Shown in pieces: positions 30,817 through 39,249 of a DNA stretch of 64,000 nt (positions within the stretch are counted from its first letter, which is position 1; the number at the start of each line of letters is the position of its first letter). Both the position numbers and the translations under genes were made by a program. Under the pieces are notes generated by a model. The model was not told where the DNA came from, searched no databases, and was given only the letters and a program-made list of their open reading frames with translations. This stretch comes from Ensifer sp. LC11 (GTDB taxonomy: Bacteria > Pseudomonadota > Alphaproteobacteria > Rhizobiales > Rhizobiaceae), in assembly GCF_001695835.1 (NCBI RefSeq), contig NZ_MBSO01000008.1, positions 62,001-126,000 on the forward strand, read 5' to 3'.

Positions 30817-32129
30817 GCGCGTGGCGGAACCGTATTGCTGGATGGGTCGCGGGACGAGACGTGGCCGAACCGGTCGTTGATCGGGCGGTGGACCCTGTTT
30901 TTGACAAGGGCGGCACGGAGAACTTTACGCCCTTGCCGGCCATCTTGCCGGGCACGTCGATGTGGGGTGATTTCGTCGAGATAGTCGGGAAGCTGCCGGC
31001 GCCGACGGAGCGGACGGCGCTCATGGTTTCGGCGATTTACGCGTGCGTCAACCTGATCGCCGGAGCCATATCGTCGTTGCCGGTGAACATCTATCGCGTG
31101 AACGGCGAGAATGGCGAGCGTGGCCGGATCTACAACGATGATCTGCATTGGGTCTTCAATGAGCAAATGAGCCCGCGGTGGATGTCAGCGAGTGGCTGGG
31201 AGTTCCTATGCCAGTCGTTGCTCCTTCAGGGCGACGCCTTCGCGCCGATCCAGCGTCGGGGCGACAAGCCGATCGGTTTCACCCCCGTTCATCCCGACCG
31301 CGTGACCGTTGGGCTTTGGCCGGATGGATCGAGGCTCGTTTATGCGGTGGCGCCCGAACTGACCGCGTCCGACAAGGACGGCTTTCAGATCTACGACCAG
31401 GATGACATGCTGCATATCGCCGGCTTCGGCTTTGATGGGTTTCGCGGTCTGTCTCCGCTGCGCCATGCCCTGCGGATAACCGGCGCTTCGTCGATCGCGA
31501 TGCAGGAGTTTTCGGCAAACTTCTTCGCCAACTCGGCGCGACCCGACTATGCGCTTGGCACCGACCAGACGTTGACAAAGCCGCAGGTCGATGATCTTCG
31601 CGACGAGATCGAGAGGAAGCACCAGGGCGTGCAAAACTCCCATCGGCCGATGTTGCTCCACGGCGGATTGAAAATCCTGCCGATCACAATGCCGATGAAG
31701 GACATGGAGTTGGTCGCGTTGCGGCACCTCCAGATCGAGGAGATCGCACGCATCTATGGCGTTCCTCCCTTCATGATCGGTCACAATGAGAAGACGACAA
31801 GCTGGGGTTCCGGTGTCGAAGCGATGTCGATCGGCTTCGTTCGGTTCGCGCTTCGGCAGCATCTGACGAAGATCGAAAACGAGATCAACCGGAAACTCTT
31901 CCGCACGGCCTCGCGCGTGGCCGAGTTCGATACTTCCGAACTTGAGCGGGCGGACATGAAGTCTCTCTTCGAATCTCTCCGCATCGCTGTCGGCCGCGCT
32001 GGCGAGCCGCAAATCATGTCGGCCAACGAAGCTCGCGAAAGGCTGCGCCTGAAGCGTGACGACAAGGGCGGTTTCGTCGGCACCAATCCGGGTCGGGCAC
32101 CGACCGAACAGAAGGAACCCTCGCAATGA
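30813..32129 (+). CDS. Portal protein (HK97 family)
   Basis: A 438-residue portal that forms the dodecameric DNA gate of the capsid. Typical HK97-portal blocks: ALMVSAIYACVNLIAGAISS, LPVNIYRV, LLQGDAFAPIQR, DMLHIAGFGFDGFRGLSPLR and IYGVPPFMIGHNEKTTSWGS. It overlaps terL and the protease gene by four bases each, so the packaging and prohead genes are translated as a chain. Confidence 0.95.
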   Translation: MSAWRNRIAGWVAGRDVAEPVVDRAVDPVFDKGGTENFTPLPAILPGTSMWGDFVEIVGKLPAPTERTALMVSAIYACVNLIAGAISSLPVNIYRVNGENGERGRIYNDDLHWVFNEQMSPRWMSASGWEFLCQSLLLQGDAFAPIQRRGDKPIGFTPVHPDRVTVGLWPDGSRLVYAVAPELTASDKDGFQIYDQDDMLHIAGFGFDGFRGLSPLRHALRITGASSIAMQEFSANFFANSARPDYALGTDQTLTKPQVDDLRDEIERKHQGVQNSHRPMLLHGGLKILPITMPMKDMELVALRHLQIEEIARIYGVPPFMIGHNEKTTSWGSGVEAMSIGFVRFALRQHLTKIENEINRKLFRTASRVAEFDTSELERADMKSLFESLRIAVGRAGEPQIMSANEARERLRLKRDDKGGFVGTNPGRAPTEQKEPSQ

Positions 32130-32854
32130 ATAGGCTTCGCGCACTCCTTGCCGCAAACCAGAAACGAGGGTCATTCCGGGCTGAAGGAAACACGATCTAC
32201 CTCTACGACATGATCGTGGCCGACGAGTTCGAGGCCGAGTGGTGGGGCGGTGTTTCGCCAGCGGCTTTCATCGAGCAACTGCGCACGATCAAGGGGGATG
32301 TGGCCATCCGGATCAATTCTCCGGGTGGCGACGTCTTCGGTGCAGTCGCCATCTGCCAGGCGATGCGTGAACACACTGGCGCGATCACCGTGCATGTCGA
32401 TGGTTATGCCGCTTCGGCCGCTTCCGTGATCGCCGTATGCGCTCCCAAGGTCATCATGGCTCCGGGCTCTTTCATGATGATCCACAACGCCTGGACCTTC
32501 GTCGTCGGCAACAAGGAAGATTTACTGTCCTCGGCCGCACTACTCGACAAGATCGACGGCAGTATCGCCGATTCTTACGCCGCCAAGAGCGAGAAGGACG
32601 CTGCGATCTTCCGGGATTACATGTCTGCCGAGACCTGGTTCACGGCTTCGGAGGCGGTGTCGCTCGGGCTTGCCGATGCAGTGGCCGAAGGGCAGGGCAA
32701 GGCGTCCGCGAAATGGGATTTGAGCGCTTTCAACGCCGCGCCCGCGTTGCCAGAACCGTCGTCGCCCCCCCCGGCGCCTGCCGCTGCTGACGAGAATGAA
32801 GTTTCACATCGCGTTCGGCTTCATGCCGCACGCATGCTGGAAAAAGCTGCCTAA
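32126..32854 (+). CDS. ClpP-like prohead maturation protease
   Basis: A 242-residue serine protease that cuts capsid protein and itself during head maturation. The ClpP fold is clear: RINSPGGDVFGAVAICQAMR, catalytic Ser in DGYAASAASVIAV, and His in GSFMMIHNAW. The last ~45 residues are a Pro/Ala-rich tail followed by a helix, perhaps a scaffold remnant. Lies between portal and capsid genes, as in HK97-like phages using a ClpP-type rather than U35-type protease. Confidence 0.93.
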   Translation: MNRLRALLAANQKRGSFRAEGNTIYLYDMIVADEFEAEWWGGVSPAAFIEQLRTIKGDVAIRINSPGGDVFGAVAICQAMREHTGAITVHVDGYAASAASVIAVCAPKVIMAPGSFMMIHNAWTFVVGNKEDLLSSAALLDKIDGSIADSYAAKSEKDAAIFRDYMSAETWFTASEAVSLGLADAVAEGQGKASAKWDLSAFNAAPALPEPSSPPPAPAAADENEVSHRVRLHAARMLEKAA

Positions 32855-32924
32855 GCGCGCCGCGCTGAGCAGGTAACTGGCCGCGCTCGCGGCCGCTCTC
32901 CTACATCGTTGAAAGGATGACGAG

Positions 32925-34145
32925 ATGTCTATTCAGGCACTTCGAGAACAGCGCGCGGCCAAAGCCAAGGCGCTGAAGGATCTGGTCGAAAAGAAGGACT
33001 GGAAGCCGGAAACCGACCAGCCGATCTATGACGCCGGCATGGCCGAGATCGACGAAATTGACGCGCGTATCAAGCGCATCACCGATATGAATGAGCGGGT
33101 TGCCCGCGACACGCTGGAAAACAGCGTGATCGAAGCATCCGAGCGTGCCGGTAAGGATCAGCAGTCCGCAGGCGCCGCCGTCTATGCCAAGTGGCTGCGC
33201 GGTGGTGACAATGCGCTCAACGCCGAAGACTGGCAGACGATCCGCAATACGATGTCGACGACCACGCCGGCCGAAGGCGGATACACGGTGGCAACCGAAG
33301 TTGCCAAGACTACGCTCGATGCGCTGAAGGCCTACGGCGGCATGCGCGAAGTTGCCGACGTGCTCCAGACGTCGGGCGGCAACGCAATGTCGTTCCCGAC
33401 CTCGGATGGGACGAATGAAGAGGGCGAAATCGTGCCGGAAAACCAGCCGGCCACGGATCAGGATGTCGGTTTCGGCACGGCCGGGCTCTCGGTCTACAAG
33501 TACTCTTCCAAGGTCGTCGCCGTTCCGTGGGAGCTGCTGACCGACAGCAGCGTCGATATCGAGGGCTTCGTACGCGGGCGTCTGATCCGGCGTCTCGGGC
33601 GCGTTACCAACAAGCATTTCACCATCGGTACCGGCGTCAGCCAGCCGAACGGAGCATTCACGGCCGCGCAGGTTGGCGTCGCGGCGGCGAACGGAAGCTC
33701 TCAGGTCGCGCTTGTTACCTACGACAGCCTTGTGGATCTTCAGCATTCTGTCGATCCGGCCTATCGCGAAGGCGGCAATTGCCGTTGGATGATGAACGAC
33801 GATACCGTCCGGATCGTTCGCAAGATCAAGGACGGACAGCAGCGCCCGATCTTCGTTCCCGGCTATGAAGTGAACGTACCGGGTGGCGCTCCCGACCGGC
33901 TCCTTGGAGACCCCATCAAGGTCAACCAGAACGTTGCCAAGATGGCGGCAAGCGCGCGCTCGATCGGCTACGGCGACTTCAAGCACTACACGATCCGCGA
34001 TGTCATGGCGGTCCAGATGTTCCGTTTTGCGGACTCCGCTTACACCAAGCGCGGACAGGTCGGTTTCCTCGCCTGGATGCGTTCGGGCGGCAATCTGCTC
34101 GATGTCGGCGGCGCCGTGAAGGTCTTCGTCAACGCCGCATCGTAA
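32925..34145 (+). CDS. Major capsid protein (HK97 fold)
   Basis: A 406-residue HK97-fold protein. Residues 1-110 are a charged coiled coil (LREQRAAKAKALKDLVEKKD), the delta/scaffold domain that the ClpP-like protease should remove. The mature part begins near MSTTTPAEGGYTVATEVAK and shows the E-loop and spine pattern, with GRVTNKHFTIGTGVSQPNGA and the P-domain end. A good GAAAGGATG site precedes ATG 32925. A GC-rich hairpin (32879-32894) upstream may raise mRNA stability, as expected for the most abundant phage protein. Confidence 0.94.
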   Translation: MSIQALREQRAAKAKALKDLVEKKDWKPETDQPIYDAGMAEIDEIDARIKRITDMNERVARDTLENSVIEASERAGKDQQSAGAAVYAKWLRGGDNALNAEDWQTIRNTMSTTTPAEGGYTVATEVAKTTLDALKAYGGMREVADVLQTSGGNAMSFPTSDGTNEEGEIVPENQPATDQDVGFGTAGLSVYKYSSKVVAVPWELLTDSSVDIEGFVRGRLIRRLGRVTNKHFTIGTGVSQPNGAFTAAQVGVAAANGSSQVALVTYDSLVDLQHSVDPAYREGGNCRWMMNDDTVRIVRKIKDGQQRPIFVPGYEVNVPGGAPDRLLGDPIKVNQNVAKMAASARSIGYGDFKHYTIRDVMAVQMFRFADSAYTKRGQVGFLAWMRSGGNLLDVGGAVKVFVNAAS

Positions 34146-34225
34146 CCCGTCGAACTTGGCGATGCGCGGTCCGGGGCGATAGCTCCGACCGGTCGTCCCT
34201 TTTTCTCAGCGAAAGGAAACCTCCC

Positions 34226-34411
34226 ATGACCACGACCAAAAAGAACCCCGATGCATCGGGGAATGATGCTGAAGTGCATATCGATCTGAAGTCCGTCTTG
34301 CTTTCTGCCTACTACGGCGAAAGCGGACCGGGTTCGGTCATCGAACTCGACGCGAACGAAGCCGACCGGCTGGTCGCTATCGGCGCTGCAACTGCATTGG
34401 AGTCCGAGTAA
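34226..34411 (+). CDS. Small head-associated protein
   Basis: A 61-residue acidic protein (IDLKSVLLSAYYGESGPGSV, then ELDANEADRLVAIGAATALE). Homologous-looking small proteins sit after the capsid gene in many rhizobial siphoviruses. It has a GAAAGGAAA ribosome site and is two bases from the connector gene. Likely a head or neck accessory protein; function not known. Confidence 0.65.
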   Translation: MTTTKKNPDASGNDAEVHIDLKSVLLSAYYGESGPGSVIELDANEADRLVAIGAATALESE

Positions 34412-34413
34412 CC

Positions 34414-35034
34414 ATGGACGTCAGGGTCATCACTCCTCCGGCGCCCATCGTGACGCCTTCGGATGTTCCGGGTTCGCACCCGGGCACTGACGCCGGAATC
34501 GCGGCCCTGATTGCCGCGACCACGGAGCAGATCGATGGCCCTGACGGCTGGCTTGGGCGATGCCTCGGACCTCAGACGATCGAGGTGGCCGGTCTCTTCT
34601 TCCGCGAGCGGCAGAAGCTGCCGTTTGGTCCGGTCATCAAGATCATCAGCATCGTGACTGAAGACGAAGATGGAAACGCTACGCCGGCAGACTCCTCGAC
34701 CTGGCGTCAGGACGGCGACACGCTTGTCGTATCGACTGGAGCGCGTTGGGTTACAGACTACCGCCATCGCGTCCGTTACTCAGCTGGATACAACGGCACG
34801 GCGGGCGCGGCACCTGGAGAGGCCCAGACGGGTAAGGTTCCGGAGCGCGCGCGTCAAGCAATCATTCTGTCGGTACAAGATCTGGTGCGCGTCCGGGCGT
34901 CTGACGCCGACATCCGTTCTGAAGAAGTCGAGGGGGTCGGTACGGCGACGTATCTCGACAGCGACAAGATGGCTGCTGTGATCGAGCGCACGTGCGGGCG
35001 GCTGTTGTCCACTCTACGGGTGTTTTCAGTATGA
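34414..35034 (+). CDS. Head-tail connector (gp6-like adaptor)
   Basis: A 206-residue adaptor that would bind the portal ring. The gp6-like pattern is seen in IAALIAATTEQIDGPDGWLG, the hydrophobic PFGPVIKIISIV strand, and the C-terminal helix PERARQAIILSVQDLVRVRA. Its stop overlaps the next ATG. Confidence 0.85.
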   Translation: MDVRVITPPAPIVTPSDVPGSHPGTDAGIAALIAATTEQIDGPDGWLGRCLGPQTIEVAGLFFRERQKLPFGPVIKIISIVTEDEDGNATPADSSTWRQDGDTLVVSTGARWVTDYRHRVRYSAGYNGTAGAAPGEAQTGKVPERARQAIILSVQDLVRVRASDADIRSEEVEGVGTATYLDSDKMAAVIERTCGRLLSTLRVFSV

Positions 35035-35372
35035 CCCCGGCACAAGCGATTGCCGCGCTCGATAGGCAGCTCGCCAGACACGGTCAGGCCGTGCGGGTTC
35101 GCCGTGGGCCAAAGGACGCGCAGGTCGCGATTGCCGCGATGCTTGGGTTCGTTCGTGGCTACAAGGCCGACGATGTCGTGGGTGAAAGCGGCGTCTCGCA
35201 GACCGATAGCAAGGTGGTGCTTTCCCCATCCGATCTTGCCGCCTGGCCGCGGCCCTTTCCTCAGAAGGGCGATTGGTGCGAGGTCGATGGCCGGTTTCGG
35301 GTCGTTGAGGAACACGATCACCGCAAGCTGAATGATGTGGTGGTGCGTATCGAATTGAGGATCAAAGGCTGA
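35031..35372 (+). CDS. Head-closure / stopper-like protein
   Basis: A 113-residue protein, second in the connector series. MTPAQAIAALDRQLARHGQA followed by a beta-rich body ending VVVRIELRIKG fits the head-closure (SPP1 gp16/HK97 gp7-like) type. It overlaps both neighbours (ATGA and the shared base at 35372). The name rests on position and secondary-structure pattern, not strong sequence marks. Confidence 0.65.
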   Translation: MTPAQAIAALDRQLARHGQAVRVRRGPKDAQVAIAAMLGFVRGYKADDVVGESGVSQTDSKVVLSPSDLAAWPRPFPQKGDWCEVDGRFRVVEEHDHRKLNDVVVRIELRIKG

Positions 35373-36013
35373 TGGCAGGGTTTGAGACCTTCGACAAACA
35401 GATCAGCCTTGCGACGGCGGACATCGCGCAGGATCAGATTTCCGCGCATCTGGCACGATTTGCGCGCCAGCAGCTCGCAGAGGCGATCCAGACGGGCGCC
35501 GCGACGCCGGTCTATGATGTGTTCGTCAACGGTCGCCGGGGAGTCTCGGAAGAGACGGTGCAGGCGCCGGGGCCGATCCTTTATGAGTTTTCATGGTGGC
35601 GGGTGGTCATCCGCTACGCGCTCGATGCCCTGGTGAAACACAGCCCGCGAAAGAGCGGGCGTTATGCCTCGTCGTTCATTGTCATCGTCGGCGGCAAGGT
35701 GGTGATCGATTTCGAGGACATTGCGCCTTCGGCCGAGGTGATCATCACCAACACGCAGCCTTATGTCCGCAAGGTGCAGGTGGGTGCGATGCAGATGAGC
35801 GTTCCCGCCCGCATGTTTGACAAAGCCAAGACGAGCCTGGTGCGCCGCTATGGCTCGCAGAATTTCAGTTTCGAGATGCGGTTCTTGGATCTCGGCGCCG
35901 GGCTCCATCCGCTGATCCCCTACCGGCTCAAGCGCAATCAGGGGCGACGCAAGGATAGGCAAGCCGGAATGCCGATCACCTATCCGGCGATCATCATGAA
36001 CATGGTGCAGTGA
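35372..36013 (+). CDS. Neck / tail-completion protein
   Basis: A 213-residue protein located where HK97-like phages have gp10-type tail-completion proteins. It contains LKHSPRK-like ALVKHSPRKSGRYASSFIVI, a motif shared by such proteins, then VIITNTQPYVRKVQVGAMQM. C-terminal residues are basic. Assignment is by position and that motif. Confidence 0.68.
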   Translation: MAGFETFDKQISLATADIAQDQISAHLARFARQQLAEAIQTGAATPVYDVFVNGRRGVSEETVQAPGPILYEFSWWRVVIRYALDALVKHSPRKSGRYASSFIVIVGGKVVIDFEDIAPSAEVIITNTQPYVRKVQVGAMQMSVPARMFDKAKTSLVRRYGSQNFSFEMRFLDLGAGLHPLIPYRLKRNQGRRKDRQAGMPITYPAIIMNMVQ

Positions 36014-36423
36014 TGTCGACCCCTCAGAGCTACGATGCCGTTCATGACTATCTGATCGCCAACTGGTCGACGACGCCCATCGCGTTTGAGAATGACCGTT
36101 TCGAGCCACCGACCGACGCGGAGACGTGGTTGTTCGTCGAGGTGTTCGGCGACCTTTTCGCGCAAGAGAGCATTGGTGCTGAAACGCAAGCCGCCAACCT
36201 CTGGCGCGAAGCGGGGCAGATCTACGTGCATGTCATGACGCCCCGCGGCGCCGGAACGCGCACGGCACGCTTGTATGCCAGCCAGATCGCCGACCTGTTT
36301 CGCGGGCAGGAAATTGCCGGCGTTGTCTTTCGCGACGCCTCGATTGGAGCCGGTGAACCCGGCAAGGCGGATGGCAGCTATTTCCGCATGACGGTCACCA
36401 TCGACTGGCAGCGCGACGAATGA
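36013..36423 (+). CDS. Tail terminator protein
   Basis: A 136-residue protein with the fold pattern of lambda gpU/DUF4128 tail terminators: YLIANWSTTPIAFENDRFEP, WLFVEVFGDLFAQES and AGVVFRDASIGAGEPGKADG SYFRM. It stops tail-tube growth and joins to the head. ATG 36013 overlaps the previous stop (TGATG). Confidence 0.78.
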   Translation: MSTPQSYDAVHDYLIANWSTTPIAFENDRFEPPTDAETWLFVEVFGDLFAQESIGAETQAANLWREAGQIYVHVMTPRGAGTRTARLYASQIADLFRGQEIAGVVFRDASIGAGEPGKADGSYFRMTVTIDWQRDE

Positions 36424-36466
36424 ACCTTGGCCGCTGCTCGCGGCATCATCACCACGGAGAAAACCT

Positions 36467-37942
36467 ATGGCTGGTTCCGATACGAACCGGGTGCGGATGA
36501 CCGTCACCCGCGAAACCACGCGCGGCGAAACGCCCGCCAATCCCCGCATGCGCGCCCATCGCTTTACCGGCGAGGCTTTGCAGTTTCAGCCTGTCTTCAC
36601 CAACTCCGAAGAGATCCGTGACGATCGCATGGATTCCGATCCGGTGAAGGTGAACGAGACCAATCAGGGCACGATCAACGGGGAGCTTTCCTACCCGGTC
36701 GACGGATCGCCGCTTTCGCTGTTCATTGAAAGCGTTTTTGCCAATACCTGGGCGAACACGCCACAGCGGGACAATGACGGCACGGCGGATAGTGTGATCA
36801 CCGGCGTTTCTGCGGCGACCGGTGTGATTACCGTCCTCGTCGGCCCGGCCTTCGTGGTCGGTCATCTGGTGCGGCTGACAGGGTTCGCTCAGGCCGGAAA
36901 CAACGGGCTTTTCAAGATCGCCACGGGGTCGGCGACCGTTCCGGCAGTCGGCGCCGCTCTGTTGACGGACGAGGCGGCGCCGGCAGCTGCGGCGCGCATG
37001 AAGGTGGTCGGTTTCGAGGGTATTGCTGGCGATATCACGGCGGCTGCCGATGGCCTTGCGTCGACGGCGCTTGATTTCACGACGCTCGGTCTCGCGGTGG
37101 GCCAGTGGGTGAAGATTGGCGGCTCCGGGGCCGGTTATCGGTTCGGCGCAGAAGCTTTGAACGGCTGGGCACGTATCGTCGGGATCGCCGCAGCCAAGCT
37201 GACGCTCGACAACCTGCCGACCGGATGGGCTGCGGATGCGGGCGCCGGCAAGACGCTGCGCGTGTTCTTCGGCGACCGGATCAAGAACGGCGTGACGCAG
37301 TTCGCTCAGACCATCGAGCGCGGTTGGATGGGGCAGACAGTTCCGACCTACATCATCCAGCGCGGCATGGAGGTGGGGCAGATCGAGTTCAGCTTCGAGA
37401 GTGAGCAGATCGCCCGCTATGTGCTGACGTTGAACGGTCTGACCGGCGAACTCGCGACGGCCTCGCTCGACGCCACGCCGGAGCCGGTCACACAGAACCG
37501 CGTGATGGCGGCGGCGGTCAACGTTGGCCGTATCGCCGAAAACGGGGTGCCGGTCGGCGGGCCGAACTTCGTTCGTACACTCGGCATCACGCTCAACAAC
37601 AATCAGCGCATGCTGAACGCGATACGCAGCGACGAAAAAGTCGGCGCGGTCGATATCGGCATGGGTAGCGCGACGGTGACGGTCTCGATGGAGACCTTTT
37701 TCGGTTCGAAGGTTCTGCTGGAGAAGCTGTTCAATTCGGTCCCGACCAACATTAATGCCCGTATCGCCAAGGACAACCAGGCGCTGGTCTACGGTGTGCC
37801 CCGCATCACCTTCACCGAGGGTTCGGTCTCTGCCGGTGGCAAGAACCAGGATACTATGCTTCCGCTGACAGCGACCGCCTCAAAGGACGCGCTGACCGAA
37901 GCGCACCTCCTGCTCGACCGCTTCGAATACTACCAGGCTTGA
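36467..37942 (+). CDS. Major tail tube protein
   Basis: A 491-residue protein that builds the non-contractile tube. MAGSDTNRVRMTVTRETTRG and FQPVFTNSEEIRDDRMDSDP are typical of rhizobial phage tail-tube proteins. It is longer than lambda gpV (~250); an extra Gly/Ala-rich domain at about 110-250 has a repeated hydrophobic-beta pattern (VITGVSAATGVITVLVGPAF; later AKLTLDNLPTGWAADAG) and is probably a surface-exposed insertion. It sits between tail terminator and chaperone, as expected. Confidence 0.83.
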   Translation: MAGSDTNRVRMTVTRETTRGETPANPRMRAHRFTGEALQFQPVFTNSEEIRDDRMDSDPVKVNETNQGTINGELSYPVDGSPLSLFIESVFANTWANTPQRDNDGTADSVITGVSAATGVITVLVGPAFVVGHLVRLTGFAQAGNNGLFKIATGSATVPAVGAALLTDEAAPAAAARMKVVGFEGIAGDITAAADGLASTALDFTTLGLAVGQWVKIGGSGAGYRFGAEALNGWARIVGIAAAKLTLDNLPTGWAADAGAGKTLRVFFGDRIKNGVTQFAQTIERGWMGQTVPTYIIQRGMEVGQIEFSFESEQIARYVLTLNGLTGELATASLDATPEPVTQNRVMAAAVNVGRIAENGVPVGGPNFVRTLGITLNNNQRMLNAIRSDEKVGAVDIGMGSATVTVSMETFFGSKVLLEKLFNSVPTNINARIAKDNQALVYGVPRITFTEGSVSAGGKNQDTMLPLTATASKDALTEAHLLLDRFEYYQA

Positions 37943-37985
37943 CGAGGTTCCCGCCGACCACGGGAACGAAACTGATGCGCATCAC

Positions 37986-38015
37986 GGCGAGGCGGCGTGT
38001 CGGCGCCGCCTCGCC
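37986..38015 (+). terminator. Strong hairpin between tail tube and chaperone genes
   Basis: Perfect 12-bp stem (37986-37997 with 38004-38015) and 6-base loop, all G+C rich except one pair. No T tract follows, so it is probably a partial attenuator or 3' stabiliser that lowers chaperone relative to tube-protein synthesis. Confidence 0.55.
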
Positions 38016-38038
38016 TCCTTCCGACAAGGGATTTGATA

Positions 38039-38458
38039 ATGACTGTAAAACTTGCATCCCTGCGCGCTGATCTGGAGCGCGAGGTGGTTGGCGACTGGAT
38101 CGATTATCCGCCACTGCCGGGCGTTGCCTTCAATGTGCGTTCTCTCCGAGCGCCGAGCTACGTGACTAAGCGCGACCTTGTGCTGCAACGGCTCGCACGG
38201 ACCTACGGCAATGAAACGCCTCCGGCAGATGTCGCGGCGCGGGAGACCGGCGCGCTCTATTGCGCAGAGGTGCTGAATGGGTGGCGCGGCCTCGATGTCG
38301 AATATTCGCCATCGGTCGCGCTCGAAATCCTGACGGACCCGGCCTATCGATATGTCACCGAGGCGGTGGAGTGGTGCGCCAGCCAGATTGCGCGCATGAA
38401 CATCGAATTTACGGAGATGACCGTAAAAAAGTCCGAGCCAGCTTTCGCTGGCGGCTGA
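38039..38458 (+). CDS. Tail assembly chaperone (G form)
   Basis: A 139-residue chaperone for tape-measure folding and tail initiation, equivalent to lambda gpG. It starts MTVKLASLRADLEREVVGDW at ATG 38039. Near its 3' end it holds a -1 slippery site, so a fraction of ribosomes will make the longer GT product. Length, position before the tape measure and the shift signal agree with the family; sequence marks alone are weak. Confidence 0.82.
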   Translation: MTVKLASLRADLEREVVGDWIDYPPLPGVAFNVRSLRAPSYVTKRDLVLQRLARTYGNETPPADVAARETGALYCAEVLNGWRGLDVEYSPSVALEILTDPAYRYVTEAVEWCASQIARMNIEFTEMTVKKSEPAFAGG

Positions 38459-38781
38459 CACAGGAAGGCCAGTCCGAGTGGCTGCGGAAGCTGGCACACG
38501 ACAACCCCGGCGAGGCCGACTTTATAGAAGTACCGGAGCAGCCCGCCGATGCGAAAATCGAACCATGGCACGGCCTCTATTTCCGGGCATGGGAGGCACT
38601 GCGCTTTGATCGTTTCTATGGCGCGTTCGGCGGCGAAGGGCCGATTTCCTACACGGCGATCAGCCGGTACGCCGCCGACCATGGCATTGGCGGCGATCAC
38701 TTCGGTGATTTCCTGACCTTCCTTCAGGCGATCGATGCGGAGTGGTTAGACTGGCGTTCGGAGAAGGAAAAGCGGCCCTAG
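38039..38781 (+). CDS. Tail assembly chaperone GT fusion (programmed -1 frameshift)
   Basis: The second open frame (usable from 38431 to TAG 38779-38781) has no start codon with a ribosome site of its own and is in the -1 frame. Slipping at A AAA AAG (38425-38431) joins 131 residues of G to 116 residues of T domain (VRASFRWRLTQEGQSEWLRK and on to WLDWRSEKEKRP), giving about 247 residues. In lambda the T part recruits the tape measure to the tube protein. A convergent gene overlaps its stop by two bases. Confidence 0.8.
38413..38452 (+). promoter_or_regulatory. -1 frameshift signal, dnaX-like
   Basis: Three elements: Shine-Dalgarno-like GGAG (38413-38416), the heptamer A AAA AAG in the zero frame (38425-38431; codons GTA AAA AAG), and after five bases a hairpin GCCAGC-TTTC-GCTGGC (38437-38452). 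This is the same arrangement and the same heptamer as the E. coli dnaX site. Confidence 0.85.
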
Positions 38782-39203
38782 AACATCTCCTTGGTGCCGT
38801 CTGAATAGACGACGCCCGTTACACAGGCGACGGCCCCCACGTGCTTGGGCTTGACGCTTCGAAGTCTTGGAAAGGTTCGCGCATCGAACCACGTTGTTGC
38901 TCCTACCTTCGGAATAATGACTTCGTCTGGGTCGATCTCCGTCGAGCCGATTGCGGCGCCTAACTCGTCCGAGAAGTATACTCGCCCACGCGTCAGCGAG
39001 ATGATCTTTCCGTTGATGCTGTCTACCGTAACGGTGGCTGCAAAACTTTCGCTGGCGGGGGCCGAGATGCTCCATCGCACCACTTTAAGCACATCTCGCG
39101 AGCCTTCAGGGCATGTCATCGCTGCGGTAGATCCGCTAGCGGACAGCAAAACTCCGACCGCAACGCAGGCTGCGATTTTCACAGCGGCAATTCTCAAGTT
39201 CAT
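38778..39203 (-). CDS. Exported protein, antisense moron in the tail module
   Basis: A 141-residue protein with a signal peptide (MNLRIAAVKIAACVAVGVLL...GSTAAM) and a beta-rich mature part with one Cys pair (TCPEG and VACVTG). It is the only minus-strand gene inside the tail operon, between the chaperone and tape measure, and its GC content looks slightly lower. GGGG lies seven bases before ATG 39203. Such single reversed genes are usually expressed in the lysogen; a periplasmic role for the host cell or superinfection exclusion is possible. Family not recognised. Confidence 0.7.
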   Translation of the reverse strand: MNLRIAAVKIAACVAVGVLLSASGSTAAMTCPEGSRDVLKVVRWSISAPASESFAATVTVDSINGKIISLTRGRVYFSDELGAAIGSTEIDPDEVIIPKVGATTWFDARTFPRLRSVKPKHVGAVACVTGVVYSDGTKEMF

Positions 39204-39249
39204 CCCAGTTCCCCAAATATCACGACAACCTTAAATAGGTGGATAGGTC

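Noticed and set aside
34167-34204. Terminator after the capsid gene (CGGTC/GACCG stem and T5 run)
   Set aside because: The stem is bulged and the T run starts about nine bases beyond it; too weak to call.
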